From assembly GCA_039720395.1 (NCBI GenBank), contig CM077834.1:4236607-4300606 (forward strand): a DNA stretch of 64,000 bases, written 5' to 3'. Shown here one piece after another: positions 44,807 through 54,544 of this stretch (its first letter is position 1; every line of letters begins with the position of its first letter). A model generated the notes under the pieces. The model worked only from the letters and a program-made list of their open reading frames with translations. It had not been told where the DNA came from and made no database searches. The translations under genes were made by a program, and so were the position numbers. The stretch comes from Liquidambar formosana. Taxonomy: Eukaryota > Streptophyta > Magnoliopsida > Saxifragales > Altingiaceae.

Positions 44807-46208
44807 ATCAACTATTAAATGCTTTGTTTCCGCCATTCTAGTTTTTTGGCTTGCAGTATTAGGACAAGCTTTCAACCAAATAGTGTTGAAATGTCAAAAT
44901 TATCAAATTCTTGCCCTCTATCAGCCGCTGCCACCAATGCCATACAACAAGTCATAACTAAGAATATGTGGCCCAACAGTCTTTCTATAAGAGGATCCAT
45001 CAAGTTGTTCACCCTTAAATGTGTAAAGCGACCACTTCTGGTGCAACGAATATTTCCACTAGTTTCCTGAAATTGTTTACACGGAATGTAGTTGTCTTGT
45101 CCACTCCATTACGCAAAAAATTTTGACCCAAAACATGACCCCAGCACTAATAAAGTATGGGTCCACATCGAACATGTATTAGACTTGCTGTATAGGCTAA
45201 ACTAAGTGCCTATTGGCTAGTTGACTACTCCACAAAGGTGACTTATTTTAAAATTCTAATCGGTCCAAGGAAAAACTGAAAAATGAGTCCATCAACGATG
45301 TTGGCACTGTTATCCCTCTTGCAAGGAATTTTCTCGAATTCTCACTTATTTTGCACATATAATCTAAGATATATGTCAATATGTCATGTCACTTACCCAA
45401 AAAAAAAAAAGAAAAGAAGATATATGTCATGTCATTATATATCTAAATGAATCCGTCCTACTTGCTTACGTTTTATCAAAAATATGTTAAAATATGCTAA
45501 CACACGACAATCAAAGTTAACCAAAAAAGTTGGTCAAATACTTTCGTATGACAAAGAACCTTGAATTTTAATCTGCACATAATATTAAATTTTATAGGCT
45601 AAACATATTGATTGCTTATAGCCTGGTCGACCAATCCATGAAGGTGGCTAGTTTGAAAAATCAAACCTAGAAAAGACTAGAGAATGAGTCCATCAATGAT
45701 GGTGGCATCGTATGCTATCCCTCTTGCAAGGAGTTTTCTCAAATTCTTGGTTATTACGGACATGTAGTTTTAAGATATGCATCATGCCATCATGTTTATG
45801 ACACTTAATCCATCCTAGCAATTTACATTCTATAAAAAAATATGTTAAAATGTGTTAACACGCGGCAATTAAAGTTAATAAAAAAATTTGATCAAATACT
45901 TTTATGTAAGAGAGAACATCAAACTTTAATCCACACATTTGATTAAACACATTTTATATATAGTGAAATTTTGTTTGTTGAACCTTTATGTAATCTTCAA
46001 TCCAATGATATAAAAAAATTCATTAATACACTCCTAAAGCATCATACTTGTTCCCTTGGAAATATACTTACTTGGTAAAGAGTAACTTTTCATTTTAATT
46101 AACTCAATAAAGAAATACATCTGATTAAGTATATTATTTTAAAAACCATCAAAATACAATGACAGTTAGATTCAGTTCATCTGTTTGTTGAAGGTAAATA
46201 AATAAATA

Positions 46209-46463
46209 CTCCCTCTATCCCACAAAGATAGACCATTTTTGTTACTTTTTTTTATCCCAAAATGTTTGTCCATTTACAAAAGTCAAATCATAAAATTTTG
46301 AACTTTCTTATATTACCCTTTGTTATCTCAATAATTACTTTCAACACAAAACCCAACACCAACTGGAGGGTAGGTTTAAAAAATGATAAGTCAATGTAAT
46401 CATGATTTTTTCTTAAACTGTGTGTTTTGTCAAGCTTGGTCTATCTTTATGGGACCGATGGAG
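46209..46463. mobile_element. Stowaway (Tc1/mariner) MITE
   Basis: 255 bp with ends CTCCCTCTATCCCACAAAGA and, reverse complemented, CTCCATCGGTCCCATAAAGA. It is flanked by TA on both sides (46207-46208 and 46464-46465). The CTCCCTCCGTCCC-type end is the hallmark of Stowaway elements. Confidence 0.85.
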
Positions 46464-47299
46464 TAAATAAAAGAAGTACATTTATATTTTAGAAATATCT
46501 GAAAATATTATTTAGGCCATAGAATTGCTCCAAAGACAGAGTCTTTAATTTTGGAACCTATAGCGGCCTGATATTGATGGCTCTATCAACTTTTCCGTCA
46601 GCTTGACTCTAGGTGTTGGAAATATACCACATCCCACATTGATTAAATATCGAATTAAACATGTTTTCATATACCTATTTGGGCTTCCACTTACGAGCTT
46701 AGCCTTTTAAGTTGAAAACTTAACTGGTTGTGAAAACACTCTTTTGTCAAGTCCGATCCAGTCCAATCCATTTATGGAAAATTCTTGTTCAATCACAATC
46801 CATGGCTCCTAAAGTCCAACAAGTAGCTTTCAAGTAAGAAAATTCTACGTGAAAATGAAAGGAGGTTGAAATAGAAGTTGTTTTTCCTTTTTATTTGTTT
46901 GTTTGTTTGTTTTTTGTTTTAAAGAAGAAGATTCTACGTAAAATGAAGTCATGGAGAACGAAAAAAAAAAAAAAAAAATCCCCCTTTTTTGATCCATTTC
47001 TTTAGGAGAGCTATATATCGATCAACGCTAAAAAAAAAAAATAATAATGGAGTAATAATTAATAAACCTTTCGTAAGAGAATCCAGTGGGATCTACAAGC
47101 TTGGTCCTTTAATTTTTTGCACACTTGAGTTCAAAAAGGTTGATGACTACGAAGGAGATCAAGAATCAAAATATCTAACGGTGAAAACGGTGGGCGTACA
47201 AAAGTTGGGTTGCAAACAGAGACAGTGGCATTACTCTCTTAATATGACGATGGGCAAGACCTTTGGATGACTTGGGATTTTTGCATTCACTTGGCAGTC

Positions 47300-47307
47300 T
47301 ATAAATA
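47300..47307 (+). promoter_or_regulatory. TATA box of RLP-A
   Basis: TATAAATA, 81 bp upstream of the RLP-A ATG, which implies a leader of about 45-50 nt. The surrounding CTTGGCAGTCTATAA is also found upstream of the third RLP (58411, TATA degraded to TATAAGTG) and at the orphan promoter (36256, TATTAATA). Only RLP-A keeps a consensus TATA. Confidence 0.6.
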
Positions 47308-47380
47308 CTATTCATCATTCACTTAACCTTCTGCCTCGACAATCATATCATTAATTTCTTTAGATTTTTTTCAAGGAAAG

Positions 47381-50300
47381 ATGGGGTGGTTTATCTGCGT
47401 CTCCCTCCTCATTTTTTTCTTGCACTCTCAATTTCATTTTTCATCATCCTCATCTTCTAATTCTTCTTCCCCCCAATTATGCCGTCATGACCAGAGCGTT
47501 GCCCTTCTTCAATTCAAGAACACCTTTTCCTTTCAGCCTTTTGCCTCTTCTGATTATTGTGATAAACCTTATCCAAAGATGAAGTCTTGGAAGGAGGGTA
47601 CTGATTGCTGCTCATGGGATGGTGTCACGTGCGATTGGGTGACGGGCCATGTGATCGGCCTCAACCTCAGTTGCAGTTGGCTTCGTGGCACCATCCATTC
47701 CAACAGTAGCCTCTTTCTTCTTTCTCACCTCCAATGGCTCGATCTCGATGACAATGACTTCTATCCCTCCCCAATTTCGCCCAAGTTTGGTCGGTTCGCG
47801 AGTTTGACGCATCTTAACCTCTCCTTCTCAATATTTTCTGGCCTTATTCCAACAGAAATCTCTCTCCTGTCCAAATTGGTTTCACTCGATCTCTCTTGGA
47901 ATGGGCGTTGTCAATTAGAAACACGGAGTCTGAAAAGGCTTGTTCAAAACCTAACTGAGTTAAGAGAACTTTCTCTCAACAAAGTAAACTTGTCTTTGGT
48001 TGAACCTAGTTTTTTGATGAATCTGTCTTCTTCTTTGACATCTCTCGATTTGGGTTATTGTAGATTGCAAGGGAATTTACCAGGTAACATTTACTTGCCA
48101 AACCTACAGATGCTCAAGTTAAATAGTAACTTTGATCTCTCTGGTTATTTTCCAAATATTAGTTGGAGTATTTCCCTCAAGATTCTAGATTTCTCTTACA
48201 CGGGTTTCTCAGGAGAAGTATCTAGTTTAATTGGTAATTTAAAGCATTTGAATTATTTGGATCTCTATGGTTGCCAATTCTCTGGGTCAATTCCAGAATC
48301 CCTTGGAAACCTTACACAAATCACTCATTTGGGCCTCTATTCTGAAAATCATTTCATCAGTGAAATCCCATCATCACTGTCAAACCTTGGGCAACTCACT
48401 TATTTGAGACTCTCAGGCTTCAATTTCAATGCCCAATTTCTAGCCTTAGTTGCCAACCTGACACGCCTTGTAACATTGTACCTTTCAAATAATACTTTTT
48501 GGGGTCCCATTCCTCCCTTAGTTCTTCCAAATTTGATGGACCTGGACTTGTCCTATAACTCACTGAACGGGACAATTCCATCTTGGGTGTTTACTCTACC
48601 ATCATTGGTGTCCTTGGACCTCCGTCATAACAAGCTCTCTGGCCAAATTCCTGAATTCCAGAACAATTCATTAGAGAAAGTCTATTTGGATGACAATCAG
48701 CTACAAAGCCCAATTCCAATGTCAATTTTTCAACTTGTGACCCTTACTGTTCTTTCACTCTCATCAAATAATTTAAGTGGGATTGTGGAGGTAGACGAGT
48801 TTCTAAAGCTCAAAAATCTAGAAGTACTTGATCTTTCATCTAATAGTCTATCATGGAGCACCAACAACAACATCAACTCTACCTTGCCCAAGCTTTTTAA
48901 TTTAAGTTTATCTTCTTGCAATCTAAGTGAATTCCCATACTTCTTAAGAGCCCTAGAGAATTTGGAAACGCTAGACCTTTCCAACAACACAATTCATGGT
49001 GAGATTCCAAATTGGGTGTGGGACATGGGAAAGGATTCATTGGGTTATCTGGATCTTTCTTCCAACTTGTTGACACGTGTTGTTCAACTTCCATGGAAGA
49101 ATCTTTACTTTCTTAACCTCCATTCCAACTTGCTTCAAGGACCACTTGTAGTTCCACCACTTTCCACGAATTTCTTTTTAATCTCAAACAATAAATTGAC
49201 CGGAAAGATCCCTTCTTTGATTTGCAATCTGAGCTACCTTCAAGTTCTCGATTTGTCAAATAACCACTTGAGTGGCATAATTCCACAATGTTTGGGAAAC
49301 CTCAGCAATTCTCTTTCAGTGTTGGATCTACGGATGAATAGCTTTCATGGCTCCATCCCCACAATGTTTGCAGAGGGCAATTGGCTAAGAAATCTTGATT
49401 TGAATGGCAATCAATTGGAAGGACCAATACCAAAATCTTTAATCAATTGTAGCAACTTGGAATTCTTAGATCTCGGAAACAACAAAATACATGATGCTTT
49501 CCCCAATTGGTTGGATACTCTTCCAGAGCTACGAGTTCTTATCCTACGATCAAATAGGTTCCATGGTGTCATAGGTGATTCCAAGACCAGGTTTCCCTTC
49601 CCCAAGTTGCGGATTATCGACCTGTCTCACAATGAGTTCACTGGGCTCTTGCCGGCAACTTATTTCAAAAATATGAAAGCTATGATGAATGTAGACAAAG
49701 GAAAAACCGAATTGGGATACTACATGGGGCAACAATATTATCAAGATTCCGTGATGGTGACGATGAAAGGGTTTGAGTATAAATTGGTGAAAATATTATC
49801 CATCTTCACAACCATTGATCTGTCCAACAATACATTCCGAGGACAAATTCCGAAGATCATTGGAAATCTCAATTCACTTATAGTGCTCAACCTTTCACAT
49901 AATAGCCTTACAGGAGAAATTCCACCATCACTAGGGAACTTGACGCAGCTTGAATCATTAGATCTCTCTTCAAACAAGCTCGACGGAGGAATTCCTTCGC
50001 AATTAACGGGTTTGACATTTCTTGCAGTTTTCAACCTTTCACATAACCATTTGGTGGGACCGATACCTCGAGGGAAACAGTTTGATACATTTGAAAACAA
50101 TTCGTACAACAAAAACTTGGAGTTGTGTGGATTTCCATTATCAAAGAAATGCGGATATGATGAGACACCAGAGCCACCGCCATCGAATGAAAAAGAAGAC
50201 GATTCTGAGTTTGCTGGTGGATTTGGATGGAAAGCTGTGATGATAGGCTATGGATGTGGAATGATATTTGGCGTGATCATAGGATTTCTTATGTTCTTCA

Positions 50301-50395
50301 TCGGAAAACCTGGATGGTTTGTGAGACTTGCGGAAGGTGGGCAACACAAAAAGGTAAAAAGATCGAAGAAGAGTGGTCATAGATGGGCAGATTGA
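47381..50395 (+). CDS. LRR receptor-like protein (Cf-9/HcrVf/RLP12 type), intact
   Basis: A 1004-aa cell-surface receptor lacking a kinase domain. This family senses apoplastic pathogen or self molecules and signals through SOBIR1/BAK1 co-receptors at the plasma membrane; the ligand here is unknown. A single exon. Signal peptide about 1-25 (MGWFICVSLLIFFLHS), Ser-rich linker, then the LRRNT cap with WKEGTDCCSWDGVTCD. Extracellular LRRs (LxxLxxLxLSxNxLxGxIPxx) run to about 760. A non-LRR island is at about 760-810 (TYFKNMKAMMN ... MVTMKGFEYKLVKIL), then four LRRs, an acidic stretch (NEKEDDSEF), a transmembrane helix at about 952-975 with a GxxxG motif (GYGCGMIFG), and a short basic tail (KKVKRSKKSGHRWAD). 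Length and layout are normal for the family. It is the only RLP in the window without disruption, and it has a consensus TATA box. Confidence 0.95.
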   Translation: MGWFICVSLLIFFLHSQFHFSSSSSSNSSSPQLCRHDQSVALLQFKNTFSFQPFASSDYCDKPYPKMKSWKEGTDCCSWDGVTCDWVTGHVIGLNLSCSWLRGTIHSNSSLFLLSHLQWLDLDDNDFYPSPISPKFGRFASLTHLNLSFSIFSGLIPTEISLLSKLVSLDLSWNGRCQLETRSLKRLVQNLTELRELSLNKVNLSLVEPSFLMNLSSSLTSLDLGYCRLQGNLPGNIYLPNLQMLKLNSNFDLSGYFPNISWSISLKILDFSYTGFSGEVSSLIGNLKHLNYLDLYGCQFSGSIPESLGNLTQITHLGLYSENHFISEIPSSLSNLGQLTYLRLSGFNFNAQFLALVANLTRLVTLYLSNNTFWGPIPPLVLPNLMDLDLSYNSLNGTIPSWVFTLPSLVSLDLRHNKLSGQIPEFQNNSLEKVYLDDNQLQSPIPMSIFQLVTLTVLSLSSNNLSGIVEVDEFLKLKNLEVLDLSSNSLSWSTNNNINSTLPKLFNLSLSSCNLSEFPYFLRALENLETLDLSNNTIHGEIPNWVWDMGKDSLGYLDLSSNLLTRVVQLPWKNLYFLNLHSNLLQGPLVVPPLSTNFFLISNNKLTGKIPSLICNLSYLQVLDLSNNHLSGIIPQCLGNLSNSLSVLDLRMNSFHGSIPTMFAEGNWLRNLDLNGNQLEGPIPKSLINCSNLEFLDLGNNKIHDAFPNWLDTLPELRVLILRSNRFHGVIGDSKTRFPFPKLRIIDLSHNEFTGLLPATYFKNMKAMMNVDKGKTELGYYMGQQYYQDSVMVTMKGFEYKLVKILSIFTTIDLSNNTFRGQIPKIIGNLNSLIVLNLSHNSLTGEIPPSLGNLTQLESLDLSSNKLDGGIPSQLTGLTFLAVFNLSHNHLVGPIPRGKQFDTFENNSYNKNLELCGFPLSKKCGYDETPEPPPSNEKEDDSEFAGGFGWKAVMIGYGCGMIFGVIIGFLMFFIGKPGWFVRLAEGGQHKKVKRSKKSGHRWAD

Positions 50396-51252
50396 TGGCT
50401 TTCTTAGGTAAGTTATGCAAATGTTTTGAGCTTTAATGGAGGTTAAATTTCCCTAGCTTTTATAATTTGGGTATTATAAGGTCGCATTTGAATTAGTAAT
50501 AATGTTCATACTTGTAGTTATATTTTAGTGTTTTTAAACATCTATCGTACTAGATAGTTGGATTGCTAGAACTACCAATTAGTAGTCTTGGTCCCTGAAT
50601 TTTAAGGCCGTTGGTCATTTTTTTTTTTTTTTTTTTTTTTTTGGGGGTTTAATTTTCATTATGCGCGCTAAGTATGTTTGTGCATGTTTTTGTAAATGTC
50701 GTGTTTTATGCTTCATCGATCACATTGGACTACAAGAATAATACTCCTAACTTGGAGTGAAATAAGGAGGCTGGGGATCGACAACACTCGCAATGTGGCA
50801 ATGCAGCGTTTCAATTCAGCTATTCTATTTTAGTTTTCAGAAGCAAGTCGAAGAAGATGTTGCAGTACTCTTGTTTTCAACCGGATAATATTGTTGGGAT
50901 GCAATTTTTACCAGATTCCTTCCCACCACCAGTCCCTGCACCAAGTCATAACAGCATATGGAGGAAGAGGAACATGCTACATATCATGTGGACCTACCTA
51001 CAAGTTGTTGTATTGCTGCTCTCCACACTTTTTGCTTTTTGTTTTTGTTTTTGTTGTTGTTGTTGTTGTTGTTGTTCACTTCTAGTTTTTTTTTTTTTTT
51101 TTTTTTTGGTTCAGGTTGTTCACTTCTTGTTACTGTTATTGTTAATTAGCTCACAGATTTCGACTAGAAATTGAAAAGCAATACATTTCCATGTTTATCA
51201 GGGCTCACTTGATCAGGCTGGTTTACATGCGCCAGGATAATCTGATTGATAT
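50396..51252 (+). other. RLP-A 3' flank
   Basis: Contains the module CTTTAATGGAGGTTAAATTT (50431) with GTACTAGATAGTTGGATTGC (50548), which recurs at 39893-40025 and 56744-56880. A T24/G5 tract (50617-50645) and a TTG-repeat plus T-run (51036-51108) follow. Low-complexity open frames at 50857-51174 are ignored. Confidence 0.6.
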
Positions 51253-51392
51253 AAGGGTTTGCTTGCTTGGTCAAAATGGAGGGAGTCGGAATGGAATGAA
51301 ATGAGATTTCAATAGTAAACGGCCATGCTCACCATTGAAATCTCATTTCATTCAATTCCAATTCTCTCCAATTCTGATCAAACAAACGTGCC
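51253..51392. mobile_element. Short foldback (MITE-like hairpin)
   Basis: Two arms of about 58 nt with a short loop (about 51316-51330). The inner 19 nt ATGAAATGAGATTTCAAT(A/G)G form an almost perfect inverted pair (51296-51314 with 51332-51350), and pairing continues outward with few mismatches to TTTGCTTGCTTGGTCA / TGATCAAACAAACG. It could be a PIF- or hAT-derived MITE; a target duplication was not resolved. Confidence 0.6.
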
Positions 51393-52044
51393 ATAAGTGT
51401 TTTTTTTTTTTAGGGTATAAAATAAGAATATTGGAATATATGAAACAAGGAAACAAAAGTATGCAGGAATATATTTTGATTCATTTATATTTATATCGAG
51501 AGCCTCGACTTTTTTGATATCTCGTTGGGGTGGGTGGGGTTTGAGTAAGTCTAAGAATCAAGTCTCCCCATTGTAACCCCCAGAAAAGGGGGAGAAAATG
51601 AAACATATTTAATACTTGGATGGATGTACCTTACACATTGCAAACGGGAAATGGCATGCCGGGAAGCTAATCAATAATTAGTAGATTAATTTTCTCTGCC
51701 AGAAATTTATAGTTAATATGTAACTCTCTTTCCACGATGCATAGAATCTCTTTCGATCCTTGTCACTAGTCAAGTTCAAATGTACCCATCACCCATTTCA
51801 AGCGAGTCCCACATCAGAAGGTGTGTCTCATAAAATGGATGGCATGACTGATTTACCAAGGGGGTGGATCTCAAATAGCTTTGAGACTGAGAAAGCAGAT
51901 TTTGTATACCACGAGGCTGATCCAAACCATAGCACAATGCCCCTCTTGGTTCCAGACGGTTTCCAGCTCATGGAAATAGAGATTAATCCCCATGGATGCC
52001 CAAAAGGAAGTCCTGGGCGTGCAGGTGGCTGGGGAATTGGGCCC

Positions 52045-52433
52045 GGTTATTGCCACCCCTCAATTTTATCAGCACACCCCCCCCCCCCAATTTATTTTAG
52101 TTTTTTAAAATTTTAAGTAAAATATGAAAAGTTTTTATAAAAACTGAATGTTTAATCCATTATAAAAATCATTTTGAACAACTTTATAGTAGAAAGTTTT
52201 TCGAAAATCTATCGGTAGATTTTTTAGCCATTTATGATATCTATATAATTTTTTGCCAAAATTCTACATAAACTATAGATTTTAAAAAAACTTTCTTTTG
52301 CAAAGTTATTCAAAATGATGTTTTCTAGTGGACAGCGCGGCCGGTTTTCATAAAAACCTTTTATATTTTACATAAAATCTTAAAATCCTAAAATAAGTGG
52401 GGGTGCTCATAAAATTGAGGGGTGGCAATGGCC
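52045..52433. mobile_element. Hairpin element family, copy 4 (solo)
   Basis: Outer ends GGTTATTGCCACCCCTCAAT and, reverse complemented, GGCCATTGCCACCCCTCAAT, then the same ATCATTTTGAACAACTTT and inverted AAAGTTATTCAAAATGAT arms seen in the other copies. The near-identical long ends show the true element boundaries. No target duplication could be defined. Confidence 0.7.
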
Positions 52434-52580
52434 GGCCTCAGGGAATTTTCAGAAAAAGGCTTGGACCTTGGACCATAACCATGGGAATGAGACTTCAAAA
52501 CTACTATTGTAGAAATGGATTCTCAGGTATAGTCTTGGCCCCCCTCAAAGATACGGGACACAAGATTCAAACCCTACGGG

Positions 52581-52960
52581 CTAGGAAGCACGGACACTTC
52601 TTTAGAGGTGCCGTGTCCGTGTTCGACACATATCGGATACGACACTCCTCCGACACCGACACACCTCTGACACGACACCTCTCTCTTTCGATCTTTTTTG
52701 TCTTTTCAATCTTCTTCCTTTTCTTTTTTGTCATATTTTATCAATAAATAACTTCACTAGGTTTCCAAAAATAATACAAAGGATGCATTTTGAATGATGG
52801 ATGTGAAATTATATGATATTATCTAACTATATATATAAAATATGCATTTTATTAATAACGTGTTCTCGCCATGTCGTGTCCTAGATTTTGAGGATTTGCT
52901 GTGTCAGCGTGTCTGTGTCGTGTCGTAACCGTATCGCGTGTCCGTGTCCGTGCTTCTTAG
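52581..52960. mobile_element. hAT MITE (380 bp)
   Basis: Inverted ends CTAGGAAGCACGGACAC and, reverse complemented, CTAAGAAGCACGGACAC. It is flanked by 8-bp repeats CCTACGGG (52573-52580) and CCTATGGG (52961-52968) with one transition between them. The ends match the terminal repeat of the coding hAT at 861-877, making this a probable deletion derivative of that family. The open frame at 52397-52747 spans the boundary and is not a gene. Confidence 0.85.
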
Positions 52961-52968
52961 CCTATGGG

Positions 52969-53639
52969 CCTATTACCCATGTTTGCAAAAACACTCTTGG
53001 AGGACTGCCAATGCACACAGACACACATTTATAGAGGCTAATGCTTGTACTAATATGTTGGGTAAAACAAGTATTATTGGGGCGTTAGGGTTAGCTATTT
53101 TGACTTAGCAAAAAAATAGGTTAGCTATTTTGAACTCTTCCCTTTCGAGTTAGATAATCTGATTATTATTAGAATACTTAAAGAGTGAAGGTTAAAACAA
53201 AATCCAACTCATCTCTTCTGAGTTCTAAGATCTGCTTAGTCATAGAACTAAATAGGAACGCCAGACTCAAAAAACCTAAACAATTTTTAAATGCGCAAAA
53301 ATCTAGTTATATACTATTTCTAACCCCTCACCTACCCGACATGGGATAAGGTTCCAGCCTGACATCAGGCCTTTGTGCCCCAAATGTACCTCTCTTTTCT
53401 ATTCTTTTTTTTTTTTTTTTTTTTTTTTTTGGTTGGATGAGCCGATTGTACCTCTTTTGTAGCTTATTTTTGGGCTTTTGCCCTAAAACCAACAAGAAAA
53501 GAAAAGAAAGGCTCCCAAACCATTTGACCACTAGAGAAGCCCTATATGCACCAGGGTCCACCCAATCTTTTGTGTTCCACCCCATTGTCTTCAAGCCACC
53601 AAAAATAAAATTGTTTCTAAAACCGTAACCCCGCTATCC

Positions 53640-53677
<38 letters not shown>

Positions 53678-53781
53678 TAAAGGCAGAGCGAGAAGAGAAA
53701 GGGGGGTGGGAATATTTCCCTCGCATTTTCTTTTCCCTTCTCATAGAACATTCCATATTCTAGAGAAAATCAGAATCAGAA
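52969..53781 (+). other. Upstream region of the FtsZ1 fragment
   Basis: A T-run (53407-53431), a CT/CA microsatellite (53639-53679), then an AG-rich leader-like stretch reaching the ATG at 53782. It probably represents the original FtsZ1 promoter and leader carried along with the exon. Confidence 0.4.
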
Positions 53782-54047
53782 ATGGCCACACTTCAACTCA
53801 CTAACCCTAACGAGTTAATCCCATCTTCTTCGCTGCCTACTGGATTCTGTCACAAGACGACATTCTCTTCATCAGGTGTTCTCAGAACATGCTTTTCTCC
53901 GAGGATTGCGCGAGAAGTCATGGAAGATCACGCCGTTCGGGGGTGTGCTGTTCGTTTGCGCCACTGGAATCGGCTAAGATTAAGGTGGTGCGTGTTGCTG
54001 GGGGTGGCAACAATGCTGTTAATCGCATGATTGGTAGCGGATTACGG
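53782..54047 (+). pseudogene. FTSZ1: FtsZ1 first-exon fragment (plastid division GTPase)
   Basis: The ATG at 53782 opens MATLQLTNPNELIPSSS, a Ser/Thr-rich plastid transit peptide like that of plant FtsZ1. After a frameshift between about 53915 and 53945, another frame gives CCSFAPLESAKIKVV and GGGNNAVNRMIGSGL, the start of the conserved GTPase core. It ends at a good donor (CGG|GTGGGT, 54047/54048), the position of the first FtsZ1 intron. In the glycine loop two residues differ from the usual IGVGGGGNN (R for G, A for G). No later exon follows: intron-like DNA runs to about 54540 and then RLP coding sequence begins. The intact gene forms the chloroplast division ring; this piece cannot. It is a 5' fragment, not a functional gene. 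Confidence 0.8.
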
Positions 54048-54544
54048 GTGGGTTTTGATTACATTCTTGACCTGACTCTGTAATTGGGTTTGTATGTAGC
54101 CTATTTCTAAGTATAATTCAATATGAGCTATTGTTAATCACTTAATCGCATGATTAGCCGAATTACAGATGGATTTTCTTCCATTTTGATGGGTTTCGAC
54201 TGAAATTTCGAGTACTTCTTTCAATCTGTGTGTATAGATATATGGGAGGGAGAAAGAGAGAGAGAGAGAGAACACTCATACATACATACATACACACAGT
54301 TATTCTCTGTTCTAGTTATGAGTCCTTTTTGTGATTTTATCTACTACTGGTGTTTCTGTTTGGAATCCAATTTTTTACTGACAATTTGCATGCTAATTTT
54401 TTCCACTGTATGTATCTGGTTTTGCTCTATTATTGGCTAGCTCGATTAATTGTGTTAGTATTTTATATTCTGAGCTTCTTAAAGCACTGTCATTGACATT
54501 GTCTTGTGTTCAATCCCTTAAATTGATTTTAAAATCTTTTGCAT

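Larger units (their letters stand above)
37681..47250 (+). repeat. Duplicated RLP-flank modules without RLP genes
   Basis: Non-coding modules recur in the same orientation. Marker 1, AAACATGACCC...CACTAATAAAGTA: near 38097, 41476, 42878, 45137 and 57415. Marker 2, ATCGTTATCCCTCTTGCAAG and variants: near 38285, 40640, 40765, 41660, 43030, 45310, 45710, 55876 and 57590. Marker 3, CTTTTCATTTTATTTAACTC: near 38490, 43453 and 56283, with a variant at 46087. Marker 4, ATTGATGGCTCTATCAA and variants: near 38700, 43677, 46573, 56507 and 57995. Marker 5, TTTCCCTAGCTTTTATAATT: near 39908, 56760 and beside RLP-A at 50450. Only shadow or chance open frames occur. The modules are the remains of repeated tandem duplication of the RLP locus, interrupted by the elements listed separately. 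Confidence 0.75.

Noticed and set aside
47612..50380. Antisense frames of 60-123 codons across RLP-A, and the matching ones across RLP-C
   Set aside because: They mirror the regular LRR codons; the same antisense peptides recur wherever the LRRs recur, as expected for shadows.
51036..51108. Frames rich in Cys, Val or Phe
   Set aside because: Translation of a TTG repeat followed by a T run.
52397..52747. 116-codon frame
   Set aside because: Spans the end of a hairpin element, unique flank and a hAT MITE; composite chance frame.
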